From the NCBI GenBank assembly GCA_040770645.1, contig JAXGIS010000002.1:1-64000 (forward strand): a stretch of 64,000 nt of DNA, given 5' to 3'. The first letter of the stretch is position 1. The number at the start of each line of letters is the position of its first letter. Origin of the DNA: JAAYZX01 sp040770645. GTDB taxonomy: Bacteria; Actinomycetota; Thermoleophilia; RBG-16-64-13. A model generated the notes under the pieces. The model was given only the letters and a program-made list of their open reading frames with translations. It did no database searches and was not told where the DNA came from. The position numbers were made by a program, and so were the translations under genes. Shown piece by piece: positions 25,736-33,698 of this stretch.

Positions 25736-27274
25736 TTATTTGGCGTAGTCGACCGCGCGGCTCTCGCGGATGACGATCACGCGGATCTGTCCGGGATAAT
25801 CGAGCTCCTGCTCAATCTCGCGCGCGATCTCGCGACAGAGCAGCGAGGCCGCATCGTCATCGATCTCGTCGGGCTTGACCATGACCCGGATCTCGCGGCC
25901 CGCCTGGATGGCGTAAGACTTTTCCACGCCTTTTTTGGACTCGGCGATGCTCTCCAAGCGCTCGAGACGCTTGATGTACGTCTCCAGGGTCTCGCGTCGG
26001 GCACCGGGGCGCGCCCCAGAAACGGCATCGGCCGCAGCCACCATCACGGCCTCCACCGTCTCCTGCTCCACGTCGTTGTGGTGCGCCTCGATCGCGTGAC
26101 ATACCGCGTCGCTCTCGCCATAACGCCTGGCCAAGTTGGCGCCAATGACCGCGTGGGACCCCTCCACCTCGTGATCCACGGCTTTGCCCAGATCGTGAAG
26201 CAGCCCGGCGCGTTTTGCCAATTTGGCGTTGGCTCCCAGCTCGTGGGCCATCATGCCCGCCAAGTGGCCGACTTCCAGGGAGTGGGCCAGGACGTTCTGG
26301 CCGTAGCTTGTCCGGTAGCGCAGACGGCCCAAGAGCTTGACCAGTTCAGGAGCAAGGCCGTGGATATCGGCGTCGAACGTGGCCTGTTCACCCGCCTCCT
26401 TGATCTCCTTCTCCACCTCTTCCTTGGCCTTGCCGTACATCTCCTCGATCTTGGCCGGATGGATACGACCGTCGGTGACGAGCTTGGCGAGGGTTAGCCG
26501 GGCGATCTCACGCCGCACGGTGTCAAAACCCGAAAGCACCACCGCCTCCGGGGTGTCATCGATGATGAAATCGATGCCGGTCAGGTTTTCGAGCGTGCGA
26601 ATGTTACGACCCTCACGGCCGATGATGCGCCCCTTCATATCGTCCGACGGCAGAGCCACCACCGACACGGTGGTGTCGGCCACGTGCGGAGCCGCGGTGC
26701 GCTGTATGCACATGGACAGGATATCCCTGGCACGACGTTCGCCGTCTCGCCGAGCCTCTTCTTCCACCTGGCGGACCATCTTGGCCATGTCGTGACGGAT
26801 CTCACCCTCGGCCCGCTTGAGCAACAACTCGCGGGCGTCGGCCTCGGTCAGACCCGAAAGCTCTTCCAGCAGGCGCCTTTGCTCATCGCGGGCTGCTTCC
26901 GCTTCCTCCACCACCTTGCGGTAATGTGCCTCGCGATCGGTGACAGACTGCTCTTTGCGGGCCAACTCCGCCGTCTTCTGCTCCAGCCCTTCCTCTTTCT
27001 GAAGCAGGCGCTTGTCGAGCTGGGCCAGCTCAGAGCGTCTCTCTTTGAGCTCGGCCTCAGTCTCAGTGCGAAGCTTGTGGAGCTCTTCCTTGACCTCCAA
27101 GCGGGCCTCACGCTGAACCGCCTCGGCCTGCTTACGCCCCTCCTCGACCAGTTTGCGCGCTTCCTGTTCCGCCGAACTGATGCGCGCCTCCCCAATCATC
27201 TTGCGCAGCACATAGCCGGCTGCAAGGCAGATGACTCCCACGATAACCGCAACTACGATGCCTAAGCCGTCCAT
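25736..27274 (-). CDS. rny: Ribonuclease Y
   Basis: Membrane-anchored endoribonuclease that starts mRNA decay. 512 residues. N-terminal membrane helix (GIVVAVIVGVICLAAGYVL), a long charged coiled coil (about residues 30-200), a KH domain with GRIIGREGRNIRTLENLTG, and an HD domain with LAHSLEVGHLAGMMA and HDLGKAVDHEVEGSHA (metal His/Asp pair). ATG at 27274 chosen for GGAGAG eight bases upstream and the membrane helix directly after it. Confidence 0.96.
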   Translation of the reverse strand: MDGLGIVVAVIVGVICLAAGYVLRKMIGEARISSAEQEARKLVEEGRKQAEAVQREARLEVKEELHKLRTETEAELKERRSELAQLDKRLLQKEEGLEQKTAELARKEQSVTDREAHYRKVVEEAEAARDEQRRLLEELSGLTEADARELLLKRAEGEIRHDMAKMVRQVEEEARRDGERRARDILSMCIQRTAAPHVADTTVSVVALPSDDMKGRIIGREGRNIRTLENLTGIDFIIDDTPEAVVLSGFDTVRREIARLTLAKLVTDGRIHPAKIEEMYGKAKEEVEKEIKEAGEQATFDADIHGLAPELVKLLGRLRYRTSYGQNVLAHSLEVGHLAGMMAHELGANAKLAKRAGLLHDLGKAVDHEVEGSHAVIGANLARRYGESDAVCHAIEAHHNDVEQETVEAVMVAAADAVSGARPGARRETLETYIKRLERLESIAESKKGVEKSYAIQAGREIRVMVKPDEIDDDAASLLCREIAREIEQELDYPGQIRVIVIRESRAVDYAK

Positions 27275-27619
27275 GCTTTCATCTCTCCAATCGCAAGCAA
27301 GCGAGAGCATTCCCAAGCAGTGACGGTCGTGGCGACGACATAGGTGACGCCGGTCCGGCCTGCCCAACCGAAACCCGGCCGAGTCGCGACGCGGATAGAC
27401 GAAGACGCCTACGCGCTCTCCCCGTGTGCCCTATCCAGGGAGGTGTTGAATGAACCTATCTCTTCCTTCAGAAGTCCGGCAGCGAGCCCGCCTAAGGGCT
27501 AGAGCAGCGCAGATCCGCAATCACGCCGAAAATCTATCTACTACGAGCAGGACCACGAGAAATCGTCGTCAACCGATCGTCACTTGCCGGGTGAGTTTAC
27601 TCTGGCTTCACACAGCCCG
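27275..27619. other. 345-base gap upstream of rny
   Basis: Lies between the recX stop and the rny start and should hold the rny promoter. I see no convincing -35/-10 pair; one TTGACG lacks a partner at proper distance. On the plus strand an ATG at 27450 has a strong GGAGGTG Shine-Dalgarno six bases upstream and opens a 77-codon Arg-rich frame that runs into the recX 3' end; I do not call it as a gene. Confidence 0.35.
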
Positions 27620-28111
27620 TCAAGTTTCGCCTGCATCTCGTCCATTTTCTACCCTGGCGCCCAGGGCAGATTGCACAACCTGACGAATGACATCCCACTC
27701 GTGTCCGTTGCGGGCCAGGAAGCCCTCGGCCTTGCGCCGCGCAGCCCGCGGATCCTGCTCAGCCAGAGCTCCGAAGCGCCGCCGCACCATTTCCACCAGA
27801 GCGAGCGCCTCGCCGCCACCTCGAAGCTGCTCGGCCACCACATCCGGCACCACACCTTTGCGCAGCAGGGCCTGACGAATGCGCACCGGCCCCCAGCCCG
27901 CCCGCAACTTCTCTTCGGTGAAGGCCTGCGCGTAGCGCACGTCGTCCAGATAGCCCAACCCCTGCAGCCACTTCACAACCTCGGCGATAACGGGTTCGGT
28001 ATATCCGTAGCGCTCCAGCCGCACTTCCACCTCCCGACAGGAGCGGTCTTGATGCCCCAGAAAACGCAGGGCGCGTGCTCTGGCCTGTGCCGGATCTGCG
28101 TCCGTTCCCAT
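27620..28111 (-). CDS. recX: Regulatory protein RecX
   Basis: RecA modulator of three-helix repeats. 163 residues. Visible: ARALRFLGHQDRSCREVEVR (repeat 1), VVKWLQGLGYLDDVRYAQAF (repeat 2), GPVRIRQALLRKGV (repeat 3), and a C-terminal helix FLARNGHEWDVIRQVVQ. ATG at 28111. It lies downstream of recA, as is common, with a hairpin between them. Confidence 0.92.
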   Translation of the reverse strand: MGTDADPAQARARALRFLGHQDRSCREVEVRLERYGYTEPVIAEVVKWLQGLGYLDDVRYAQAFTEEKLRAGWGPVRIRQALLRKGVVPDVVAEQLRGGGEALALVEMVRRRFGALAEQDPRAARRKAEGFLARNGHEWDVIRQVVQSALGARVENGRDAGET

Positions 28112-28131
28112 GGTATGACCAAACGCCCTTG

Positions 28132-28152
28132 GTTGTGCTACCCGAGCACAAC
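28132..28152 (-). terminator. Hairpin in the recA-recX intergenic region
   Basis: A perfect eight-pair stem GTTGTGCT-CGGGT-AGCACAAC, 20 bases upstream of recX and after recA. No T tract follows, so partial termination or a processing site is more likely than full stop. In E. coli a hairpin at this place keeps RecX levels low. Confidence 0.4.
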
Positions 28153-28199
28153 GCGGTGTGGTATCAGCGGCGTAACCCGCATGGTCGCCTTACAGGCCG

Positions 28200-29279
28200 T
28201 CAGCCGGCCGGCTTGGGCTCCGGTTTGCCTCCGCCGGGTTCTGTCTGATCCCCCGCCTGATCCGCTTCCGTTGCGGGCAGCTCCCCCCGCCACCATTCGG
28301 GACTCAAGGAGGCGATGACGGCGTCACGCAAGGATGAAACCAAATCAGGGTTATCGCGCAGAAACTGCTTCACGTTCTCTCGGCCTTGGCCCAGACGCTG
28401 GTCGGCGTACGAGTACCACGCCCCGCTTTTCTGAACGATGCCGTGATCCACCGACAAGTCGAGGATGTCCCCTTCTGCGGAGATACCGGTACCGAACATG
28501 ATGTCAAACTCGGCCTGCTTGAAGGGTGGGGCCACCTTGTTCTTGACCACCCGCACCCGTACCCGACTCCCGACCGCGCTGTCCCCGTCTTTCAGCGTCT
28601 CTATGCGCCTTATGTCCAACCGCACGGAGGAGTAGAACTTGAGCGCCCGACCACCCGGTGTCACCTCCGGGTTGCCGAACATCACACCCACCTTCTCCCG
28701 TAACTGGTTGATGAACACGGCCGTGGTCATGGTCTTGTTGATGGTGGCGGCCAGCTTGCGCAGTGCCTGGCTCATCAGGCGCGCCTGAAGTCCCACATGA
28801 GAGTCCCCCATCTCACCTTCGATCTCAGCTCGAGGTGTGAGTGCCGCCACGGAGTCCACCACCACCACATCCAACGCTCCACTGCGAATGAGCAGTTCCG
28901 TGATCTCCAGCGCCTGCTCTCCATGATCAGGTTGCGACACCAACAGATCATCCACATTGACACCGATCCTCCGTGCATACAGAGGATCCATGGCGTGCTC
29001 TGCATCGATGAAGGCGGCTTTGCCGCCTTGTTTCTGGGCCTCAGCAATGACGTGAAGGGCCAGAGTGGTCTTGCCGCTGGATTCAGGGCCGAAGATCTCC
29101 ACCACGCGGCCTCGTGGCACGCCCCCCACACCGAGTGCCAGGTCCAAGCTCAGGGCACCGGTTGGGATGGCCGGGATACGGACACCGGCGGCCGCATCCC
29201 CCATACGCATGATGGCGCCCTTGCCGAATTGGCGCTCGATCTGCGTTACCGCTATGTCCAAAGCTTTGTCCTTGTCCAC
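28200..29279 (-). CDS. recA: Recombinase RecA
   Basis: ATP-dependent strand exchange protein. 359 residues. Walker A GPESSGKTTLALHVIAEAQ, Walker B VVVVDSVAALTPRAEIEGEM, L1/L2 loops with LMSQALRKLAATI and INQLREKVGVMFGNPE. C-terminus acidic and Gly/Pro-rich. GTG at 29279 preferred to ATG at 29306 because AGGAGGACC immediately precedes it and the protein then begins with the usual DKDKALDIAVTQIERQFGKG. Part of pgsA-thpR-recA-recX. Confidence 0.98.
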   Translation of the reverse strand: MDKDKALDIAVTQIERQFGKGAIMRMGDAAAGVRIPAIPTGALSLDLALGVGGVPRGRVVEIFGPESSGKTTLALHVIAEAQKQGGKAAFIDAEHAMDPLYARRIGVNVDDLLVSQPDHGEQALEITELLIRSGALDVVVVDSVAALTPRAEIEGEMGDSHVGLQARLMSQALRKLAATINKTMTTAVFINQLREKVGVMFGNPEVTPGGRALKFYSSVRLDIRRIETLKDGDSAVGSRVRVRVVKNKVAPPFKQAEFDIMFGTGISAEGDILDLSVDHGIVQKSGAWYSYADQRLGQGRENVKQFLRDNPDLVSSLRDAVIASLSPEWWRGELPATEADQAGDQTEPGGGKPEPKPAG

Positions 29280-29306
29280 CGGTCCTCCTCCGACCCCCAA
29301 GGTCAT

Positions 29307-29930
29307 CTAATCCACGCTCAACGCCCGCCGCATCACCACCGTGTAGACGGCTCCCGACCGACGCAGCTCACTCCTGTACAGGCACACCGAAGATACAGCA
29401 TATGCGGCAGGCTCACACTCGTACTTTGGTTGCACCCGGGTGGGCACACGCAGGCGCGCAATGGTCAGGTGCGCCCGGAAGGGCCGCTTCTCACGACGCA
29501 TCACCTGCTCTCCCTCCAAGCCGCTCATCACCGCCTCGTACAGCCGTGCCATGAGACCGGTGCGGTCATCGAGCCCCAACGCCACCACCCGCGCGCGGCT
29601 GTTCGAAGGCAGCGCCAAGTAACCGCCCAGTGGGACCACTCCACCCAGACGGGCCGGAATGTGGCTCACCACGCGTGCGGCCGCCTGCACTTTGTCATGC
29701 CCCACCTCGCCGATGAAGGCGAGCGTGACATGTAGTTGCTCGGCCGTGGTCAGGCGCAGTCCGGGCACGGAGCCGATGCCGCGCTGAGCCCTTTGCACCA
29801 GTGGCAGCAACTCCGCCGGCAACGGCACGCCCACGAAGAGCCGCCACCTCTCCTCACGTGATCTGGCCGCATTGGAGACACCGGCTGCCTCTCCCTCTTC
29901 TGGAGCAGTACGCGCCCGTCTCTCGTTCAT
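29307..29930 (-). CDS. thpR: RNA 2',3'-cyclic phosphodiesterase (2H family)
   Basis: 207 residues. The two HxTx motifs of the 2H superfamily are HVTLAFIG (about residue 75) and HLTIARLR (about residue 160), spaced as in ThpR/LigT. An N-terminal extension of about 30 residues is charged. The start at 29930 is fixed by ATGA overlap with pgsA and by GGAGG upstream. Opens 2',3'-cyclic phosphates on RNA ends; placement between pgsA and recA is common in Gram-positive lineages. Confidence 0.88.
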   Translation of the reverse strand: MNERRARTAPEEGEAAGVSNAARSREERWRLFVGVPLPAELLPLVQRAQRGIGSVPGLRLTTAEQLHVTLAFIGEVGHDKVQAAARVVSHIPARLGGVVPLGGYLALPSNSRARVVALGLDDRTGLMARLYEAVMSGLEGEQVMRREKRPFRAHLTIARLRVPTRVQPKYECEPAAYAVSSVCLYRSELRRSGAVYTVVMRRALSVD

Positions 29931-30502
29931 GAGCCTCCAGCTTCTCCTCTGTCCTCGCGCTCCGTGGCCGGCATGCGGAGGCTGTCCCGGGCCCGCACGA
30001 AGTAGTCTATCCCGCTGCCCAAGGTCAGCAAGACGGCCAATCCCACCACTACCGCGCTGAGTCTCACGCCCCACACCGACCAACCCGGCTCTATGATCAG
30101 GGCCACGATGGCCACCATCTGCGCAGCCGTCTTCACCTTGCCCCATGGGCTTGCCGAGATGACCACATTCTCCGCCGCCGCCACCATCCTCAATCCCGAC
30201 ACCGCGAACTCCCGCGCAATGATCACCATAGCAACCCACGCGGACAGCTTCCCGAGTTGGACCAGTGCCAATAGAGCCGCGGAGACCAGTAGCTTATCCG
30301 CCAAGGGGTCGAGGAAGGCCCCGAGTGTGGTCACTTCCCGTCTGCGGCGGGCGAAGTACCCATCGAGTGAGTCACTGGCCGCCGCCAGAACGAAGGTGCC
30401 TACGGCAAACGCCGCCCCGTACGGTATGGCTCCCAGGAGGAACGTCATGAACACCGGGATCAGTAGAATGCGAAACAGGGTGATGGCGTTGGGCAGGTTC
30501 AC
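29927..30502 (-). CDS. pgsA: CDP-diacylglycerol-glycerol-3-phosphate 3-phosphatidyltransferase
   Basis: First committed step to phosphatidylglycerol. 191 residues with several membrane helices. CDP-alcohol phosphotransferase signature SDSLDGYFARRRREVTTLGA followed by FLDPLADK (D-G-x2-A-R...G...D-x3-D). N-terminus NLPNAITLFRILLIPVFM is typical. GTG start directly follows the rimO stop. Inner-membrane enzyme. Confidence 0.94.
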   Translation of the reverse strand: MNLPNAITLFRILLIPVFMTFLLGAIPYGAAFAVGTFVLAAASDSLDGYFARRRREVTTLGAFLDPLADKLLVSAALLALVQLGKLSAWVAMVIIAREFAVSGLRMVAAAENVVISASPWGKVKTAAQMVAIVALIIEPGWSVWGVRLSAVVVGLAVLLTLGSGIDYFVRARDSLRMPATEREDRGEAGGS

Positions 30503-31801
30503 CTAGCTCATCTCCGCGAAGAGATCGAAGCCTGCCGCATCCACCACCTCGGCTACCACGACTTCCCCTCTGACGGGCATGCGCGGCCCAAGGAGGTAGG
30601 TGACTCCGTCCACTTCAGGCGCCTGCCCCTCGGTCCGGCCCACCGCCACTATCCCTTCCGGGGCATCGGGCGGCGCCGGGCCGTCCACCAACACTTCCAC
30701 GTTACTGCCGATGCGACCGGCAGTGCGCAACTCCCCCACATCCAACAGAGCGGAGGTCAACCGCGCCAGGCGCTTGCGGGTCACCCGTGGCGACACGCGC
30801 GGCTCCAAGACCGCGGCCGCCGTCCCCTCCTCCGCACTGAAGGCAAACGCGCCGGCGTGGTCAAGGTCCGCTTCGGTGACGAAATCGAGCAGTTGCTGGA
30901 AATCGTCCTCGGTCTCCCCCGGGAAACCAACGATGAAGGTGGAGCGCAGGGAGACGTCGGGCATGCGCGCGCGTGCCTTCTCGATAAGGTCTAGGTAGTC
31001 ATGGGCATCGCCCCAGCGCCGCATACGCCGCAACACGGCACGCGACGCGTGCTGAAAAGGCATATCCAGATACCGGCAGACACGTGGATGCCCCGCCACC
31101 ACCTCAAGCAGTCGCTCGTCCACGTGTTCGGGCTGCAGATACATCAACCGCACGCGCGCCACTCGTGGGTCTTCGGCCAGTCGCTCCACCAGCTCCGGCA
31201 ATGAACACCCGTCCTCATGCCACAGCGCTGTGTCTTGCCCAACTAGAACCAGCTCCCTGGCCCCTTCCGCCAGCACTTGGTCCGCCTGGTCGAGTATCGA
31301 GGCCAGAGGTTCGCCGCGATACGGGCCCTTGATCAAGGGAATGGCGCAGAAGCTGCAACGATGGTCACAGCCGTCTGAGACCTTGATATAGCCCCAGGCT
31401 CCCCTGAGAAGCGAACCCATTCCCCCGGTTGCCGTCTCCGAGCCGGCAACTGCTGCCCCCGCCGCCACGTGCTCCGCCACTGCGTCTAACTCGCCCACTC
31501 CGAACCAAGCTTCCACTTCGGGGATATCGCGTTCGAGTTCGGAACGGTATCGTTGCACCAAGCAGCCCATCACTACCAGACGGTGGTCCGGGTGGCGCCC
31601 CACCACGTCGAAGATGGCCTCCAGCGACTCTTCCTTGGCCTCGCGGATGAAGCCACAAGTGTTGATTATGACCACATCGGCCGAGGCAGGATCCTCCCCC
31701 ATCCGCACCCCCCGCGCGCACAGCGCCCGCACGAGCGCGCGGCTGTCCACCTCGTTCTTGGGGCACCCCAGCGTGTGAACGTAGGCCGACGCGCCCAGAA
31801 T
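30503..31801 (-). CDS. rimO: Ribosomal protein S12 methylthiotransferase RimO
   Basis: Radical SAM enzyme that methylthiolates Asp88 of S12. UPF0004 cysteines TLGCPKN, INTCGFI, VMGCL; radical SAM cluster GCDHRCSFCAIP; later LVGQDTALW, YLDMPFQHAS, IVGFPGETEDDF; C-terminal TRAM (GVTYLLGPRMPVRGEVVVA). The conserved N-terminus lies upstream of the first in-frame GTG (31750), which would cut off TLGCPKN. The only plausible initiation site is ATT at 31801, overlapping the rodZ TAA as TAATT where TAATG is expected, with GGAG upstream: either a rare AUU start or one wrong base. Confidence 0.92.
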   Translation of the reverse strand: MLGASAYVHTLGCPKNEVDSRALVRALCARGVRMGEDPASADVVIINTCGFIREAKEESLEAIFDVVGRHPDHRLVVMGCLVQRYRSELERDIPEVEAWFGVGELDAVAEHVAAGAAVAGSETATGGMGSLLRGAWGYIKVSDGCDHRCSFCAIPLIKGPYRGEPLASILDQADQVLAEGARELVLVGQDTALWHEDGCSLPELVERLAEDPRVARVRLMYLQPEHVDERLLEVVAGHPRVCRYLDMPFQHASRAVLRRMRRWGDAHDYLDLIEKARARMPDVSLRSTFIVGFPGETEDDFQQLLDFVTEADLDHAGAFAFSAEEGTAAAVLEPRVSPRVTRKRLARLTSALLDVGELRTAGRIGSNVEVLVDGPAPPDAPEGIVAVGRTEGQAPEVDGVTYLLGPRMPVRGEVVVAEVVDAAGFDLFAEMS

Positions 31802-32586
31802 TACAGGCGCTCCAAGCCTGCCGCCGTAACCCGGAAAGTGCCGTACGGTTCCGGCACCTCTTGCTGCCTCCCGTTGATCTCCATGACCAATGCTGAGGGA
31901 TTAGCAATATTCATCCACAGGACCTTGGCCGCTGTGAAGGAAACCGTTTCGTTCTCATCTAGGGTCTGCGCGTAAAGCGTCTTCCCAGCGGCCGAGTCCT
32001 CGCGCACGATGAGGTAGCAGCGGTCATTCTGCGCCTTCACCACCACGGTGAGCTCACCGGTGGCAGCCGTCCCCGACGCGCCCTCGGCTGATGTGAGCGA
32101 AGTGGTGACACCCTGTCCTGACGACGACCCACCGGTGGTGACGCTCCGCCCCGACTGCGTGGTAGTGACGGCGGTCGTAGCCTCCATGGTGGCCGGCGAG
32201 TTGCGCCTGTTGCCCCACCCAATCCACGCCAGCAGCAGAATGATGACCAGCGCCATGATTGCCACCAAGACGTAGTTCGACCGCCGGCCGAGTGCGGAAG
32301 AACGGCGCGATCGCAACTTGGTGGGAGGTATACGGTGCGCGTCCAGGAAGCCTGGGTCGTACCGCGACATGTACTCTTCCACCAAAGCGTCCGCGTCCAG
32401 GCCCAGATACGAGGCGTATGTGCGCATGAAGCCCATGACGAAGGTGGATCCGGGGATAACCTCGTAGTCTTCCTGCTCCAAGGCCTGCAGATAGCGGGTC
32501 CGGATCTTGGTGGCTTCCTCTACGTCGTGGATGGTGAGACCCTGGCGGGTTCGGGCTTCCCGGAGGGTGTTACCGATCTCTATCAC
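31801..32586 (-). CDS. rodZ: RodZ-like cytoskeletal/helix-turn-helix protein
   Basis: 261 residues. N-terminal HTH_25 domain (LREARTRQGLTIHDVEEATK; FVMGFMRTYASYLGLDADAL), one membrane helix at about residues 103-122 (YVLVAIMALVIILLLAWIGW), a Ser/Thr-rich linker and a C-terminal DUF4115 domain (LTVVVKAQNDRCYLIVREDS). This architecture links the MreB-type cytoskeleton to the cell wall. Located between rimO and mnmH; its start overlaps the mnmH stop by four bases. Confidence 0.85.
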   Translation of the reverse strand: MIEIGNTLREARTRQGLTIHDVEEATKIRTRYLQALEQEDYEVIPGSTFVMGFMRTYASYLGLDADALVEEYMSRYDPGFLDAHRIPPTKLRSRRSSALGRRSNYVLVAIMALVIILLLAWIGWGNRRNSPATMEATTAVTTTQSGRSVTTGGSSSGQGVTTSLTSAEGASGTAATGELTVVVKAQNDRCYLIVREDSAAGKTLYAQTLDENETVSFTAAKVLWMNIANPSALVMEINGRQQEVPEPYGTFRVTAAGLERL

Positions 32587-33683
32587 GATTCCCGAGCCCC
32601 TCCCCCACTGAGGACTGATGCGATCCCCGCTCTGAGCCGCCGAGCGTCGGCCTCGGCATCGGCTCCCGTGACCAGTCTCAGGACGAAGTCCCGGCCTTCG
32701 ACCGATGATCGCTGGTACAGAGGGTCATAGTAATGGACGAGCAATACCTGCACCACCTCCGCAAATCTACCATCCTCGAAAGCGGTTCTCAAGGAGGCCG
32801 CCGTGGAGGCCGGAAGCGAGGCGCCTATGAGAGCGATGCTCTCCAAGAAGTGACGCCGCTCCTGTGCCGACCAAGCGCTAGGGGCGTACTCGTGCAGTAT
32901 GCGCTGTGTTCTGACTTCCACAGGCGCCGCCACGTGCACCGGGCGCCCTGTGCTGATGGCGGCGGCCACCGCAGCCGGCAGTGACAAGCGCCCAATGCGC
33001 CGCCCCTCGCCCTCGAGAAGCAGATAATCGCCATGGGGGCATCTCAGTTGGTCCCACAGCAGAGCTTCGAAGTCCTTCTGCGTGCGTTCTCCCGGTTGAT
33101 GCAGCCCTCCCAGCAACGATCCCCGATGAAGCGCCAATCCCTCTAGATCCACCACCCAGGGACGAGGGCGTTGCCCTCGCCCGCCCATTCCGCGCAGAGT
33201 ACGCAACAACTGGCTCTTGCCCGAGCCCGTGGGTCCGTGAAGCGTGAACACCGGCACAGGCGGCGCCCAGTGTTCGAGCGACTCCCGTACCCAGCGTCGA
33301 TAGGCTCGGTAACCCCCCCGCACCTGCACGGCATGAACGCCCACCAGGGCCAAGAGCAAGACTACGTTCCGACTTCTCTCCCCTCCGCGCCAGCATAAGA
33401 CGGCCGGTCTCTTCCGCGGCGGCAGGGCTGCCAGGAGCGTTCGCAGATACTGCGGCAGAATGGGGCTCACGGTGTCCATCGCTGCCAAGCGCGCCGCCTG
33501 AGAGCCGAGCTGCGCGTAGACCGTGCCCACGTGGGCCCGTGCCTCGTCGTCCAAGAGCGGCAGGTTCACGGAGCCGGGAACCGAGCCGGTGTCAAATTCC
33601 ACCGGTGCCCGCACATCGACCACCAAGTAGCGCCCCTGCACAGCCTCTTCCGGTTCGATGCAGGGAACCGTCACCCCGCTCAC
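32583..33683 (-). CDS. mnmH: tRNA 2-selenouridine synthase
   Basis: 366 residues, two domains. The rhodanese domain has YLVVDVRAPVEFDTGSVPGS and the active Cys in AVLCWRGGERSRN (about residue 97). A P-loop domain follows (FTLHGPTGSGKSQLLRTLRG). Replaces S by Se (via geranylated intermediate) at wobble U34 of tRNAs for Lys, Glu and Gln, using selenophosphate. No selD or other Se gene is in the window, so selenium use is inferred. Start GTG at 33683, just after ftsK. Confidence 0.9.
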   Translation of the reverse strand: MSGVTVPCIEPEEAVQGRYLVVDVRAPVEFDTGSVPGSVNLPLLDDEARAHVGTVYAQLGSQAARLAAMDTVSPILPQYLRTLLAALPPRKRPAVLCWRGGERSRNVVLLLALVGVHAVQVRGGYRAYRRWVRESLEHWAPPVPVFTLHGPTGSGKSQLLRTLRGMGGRGQRPRPWVVDLEGLALHRGSLLGGLHQPGERTQKDFEALLWDQLRCPHGDYLLLEGEGRRIGRLSLPAAVAAAISTGRPVHVAAPVEVRTQRILHEYAPSAWSAQERRHFLESIALIGASLPASTAASLRTAFEDGRFAEVVQVLLVHYYDPLYQRSSVEGRDFVLRLVTGADAEADARRLRAGIASVLSGGGARES

Positions 33684-33698
33684 GGCCGTACGGTGACG

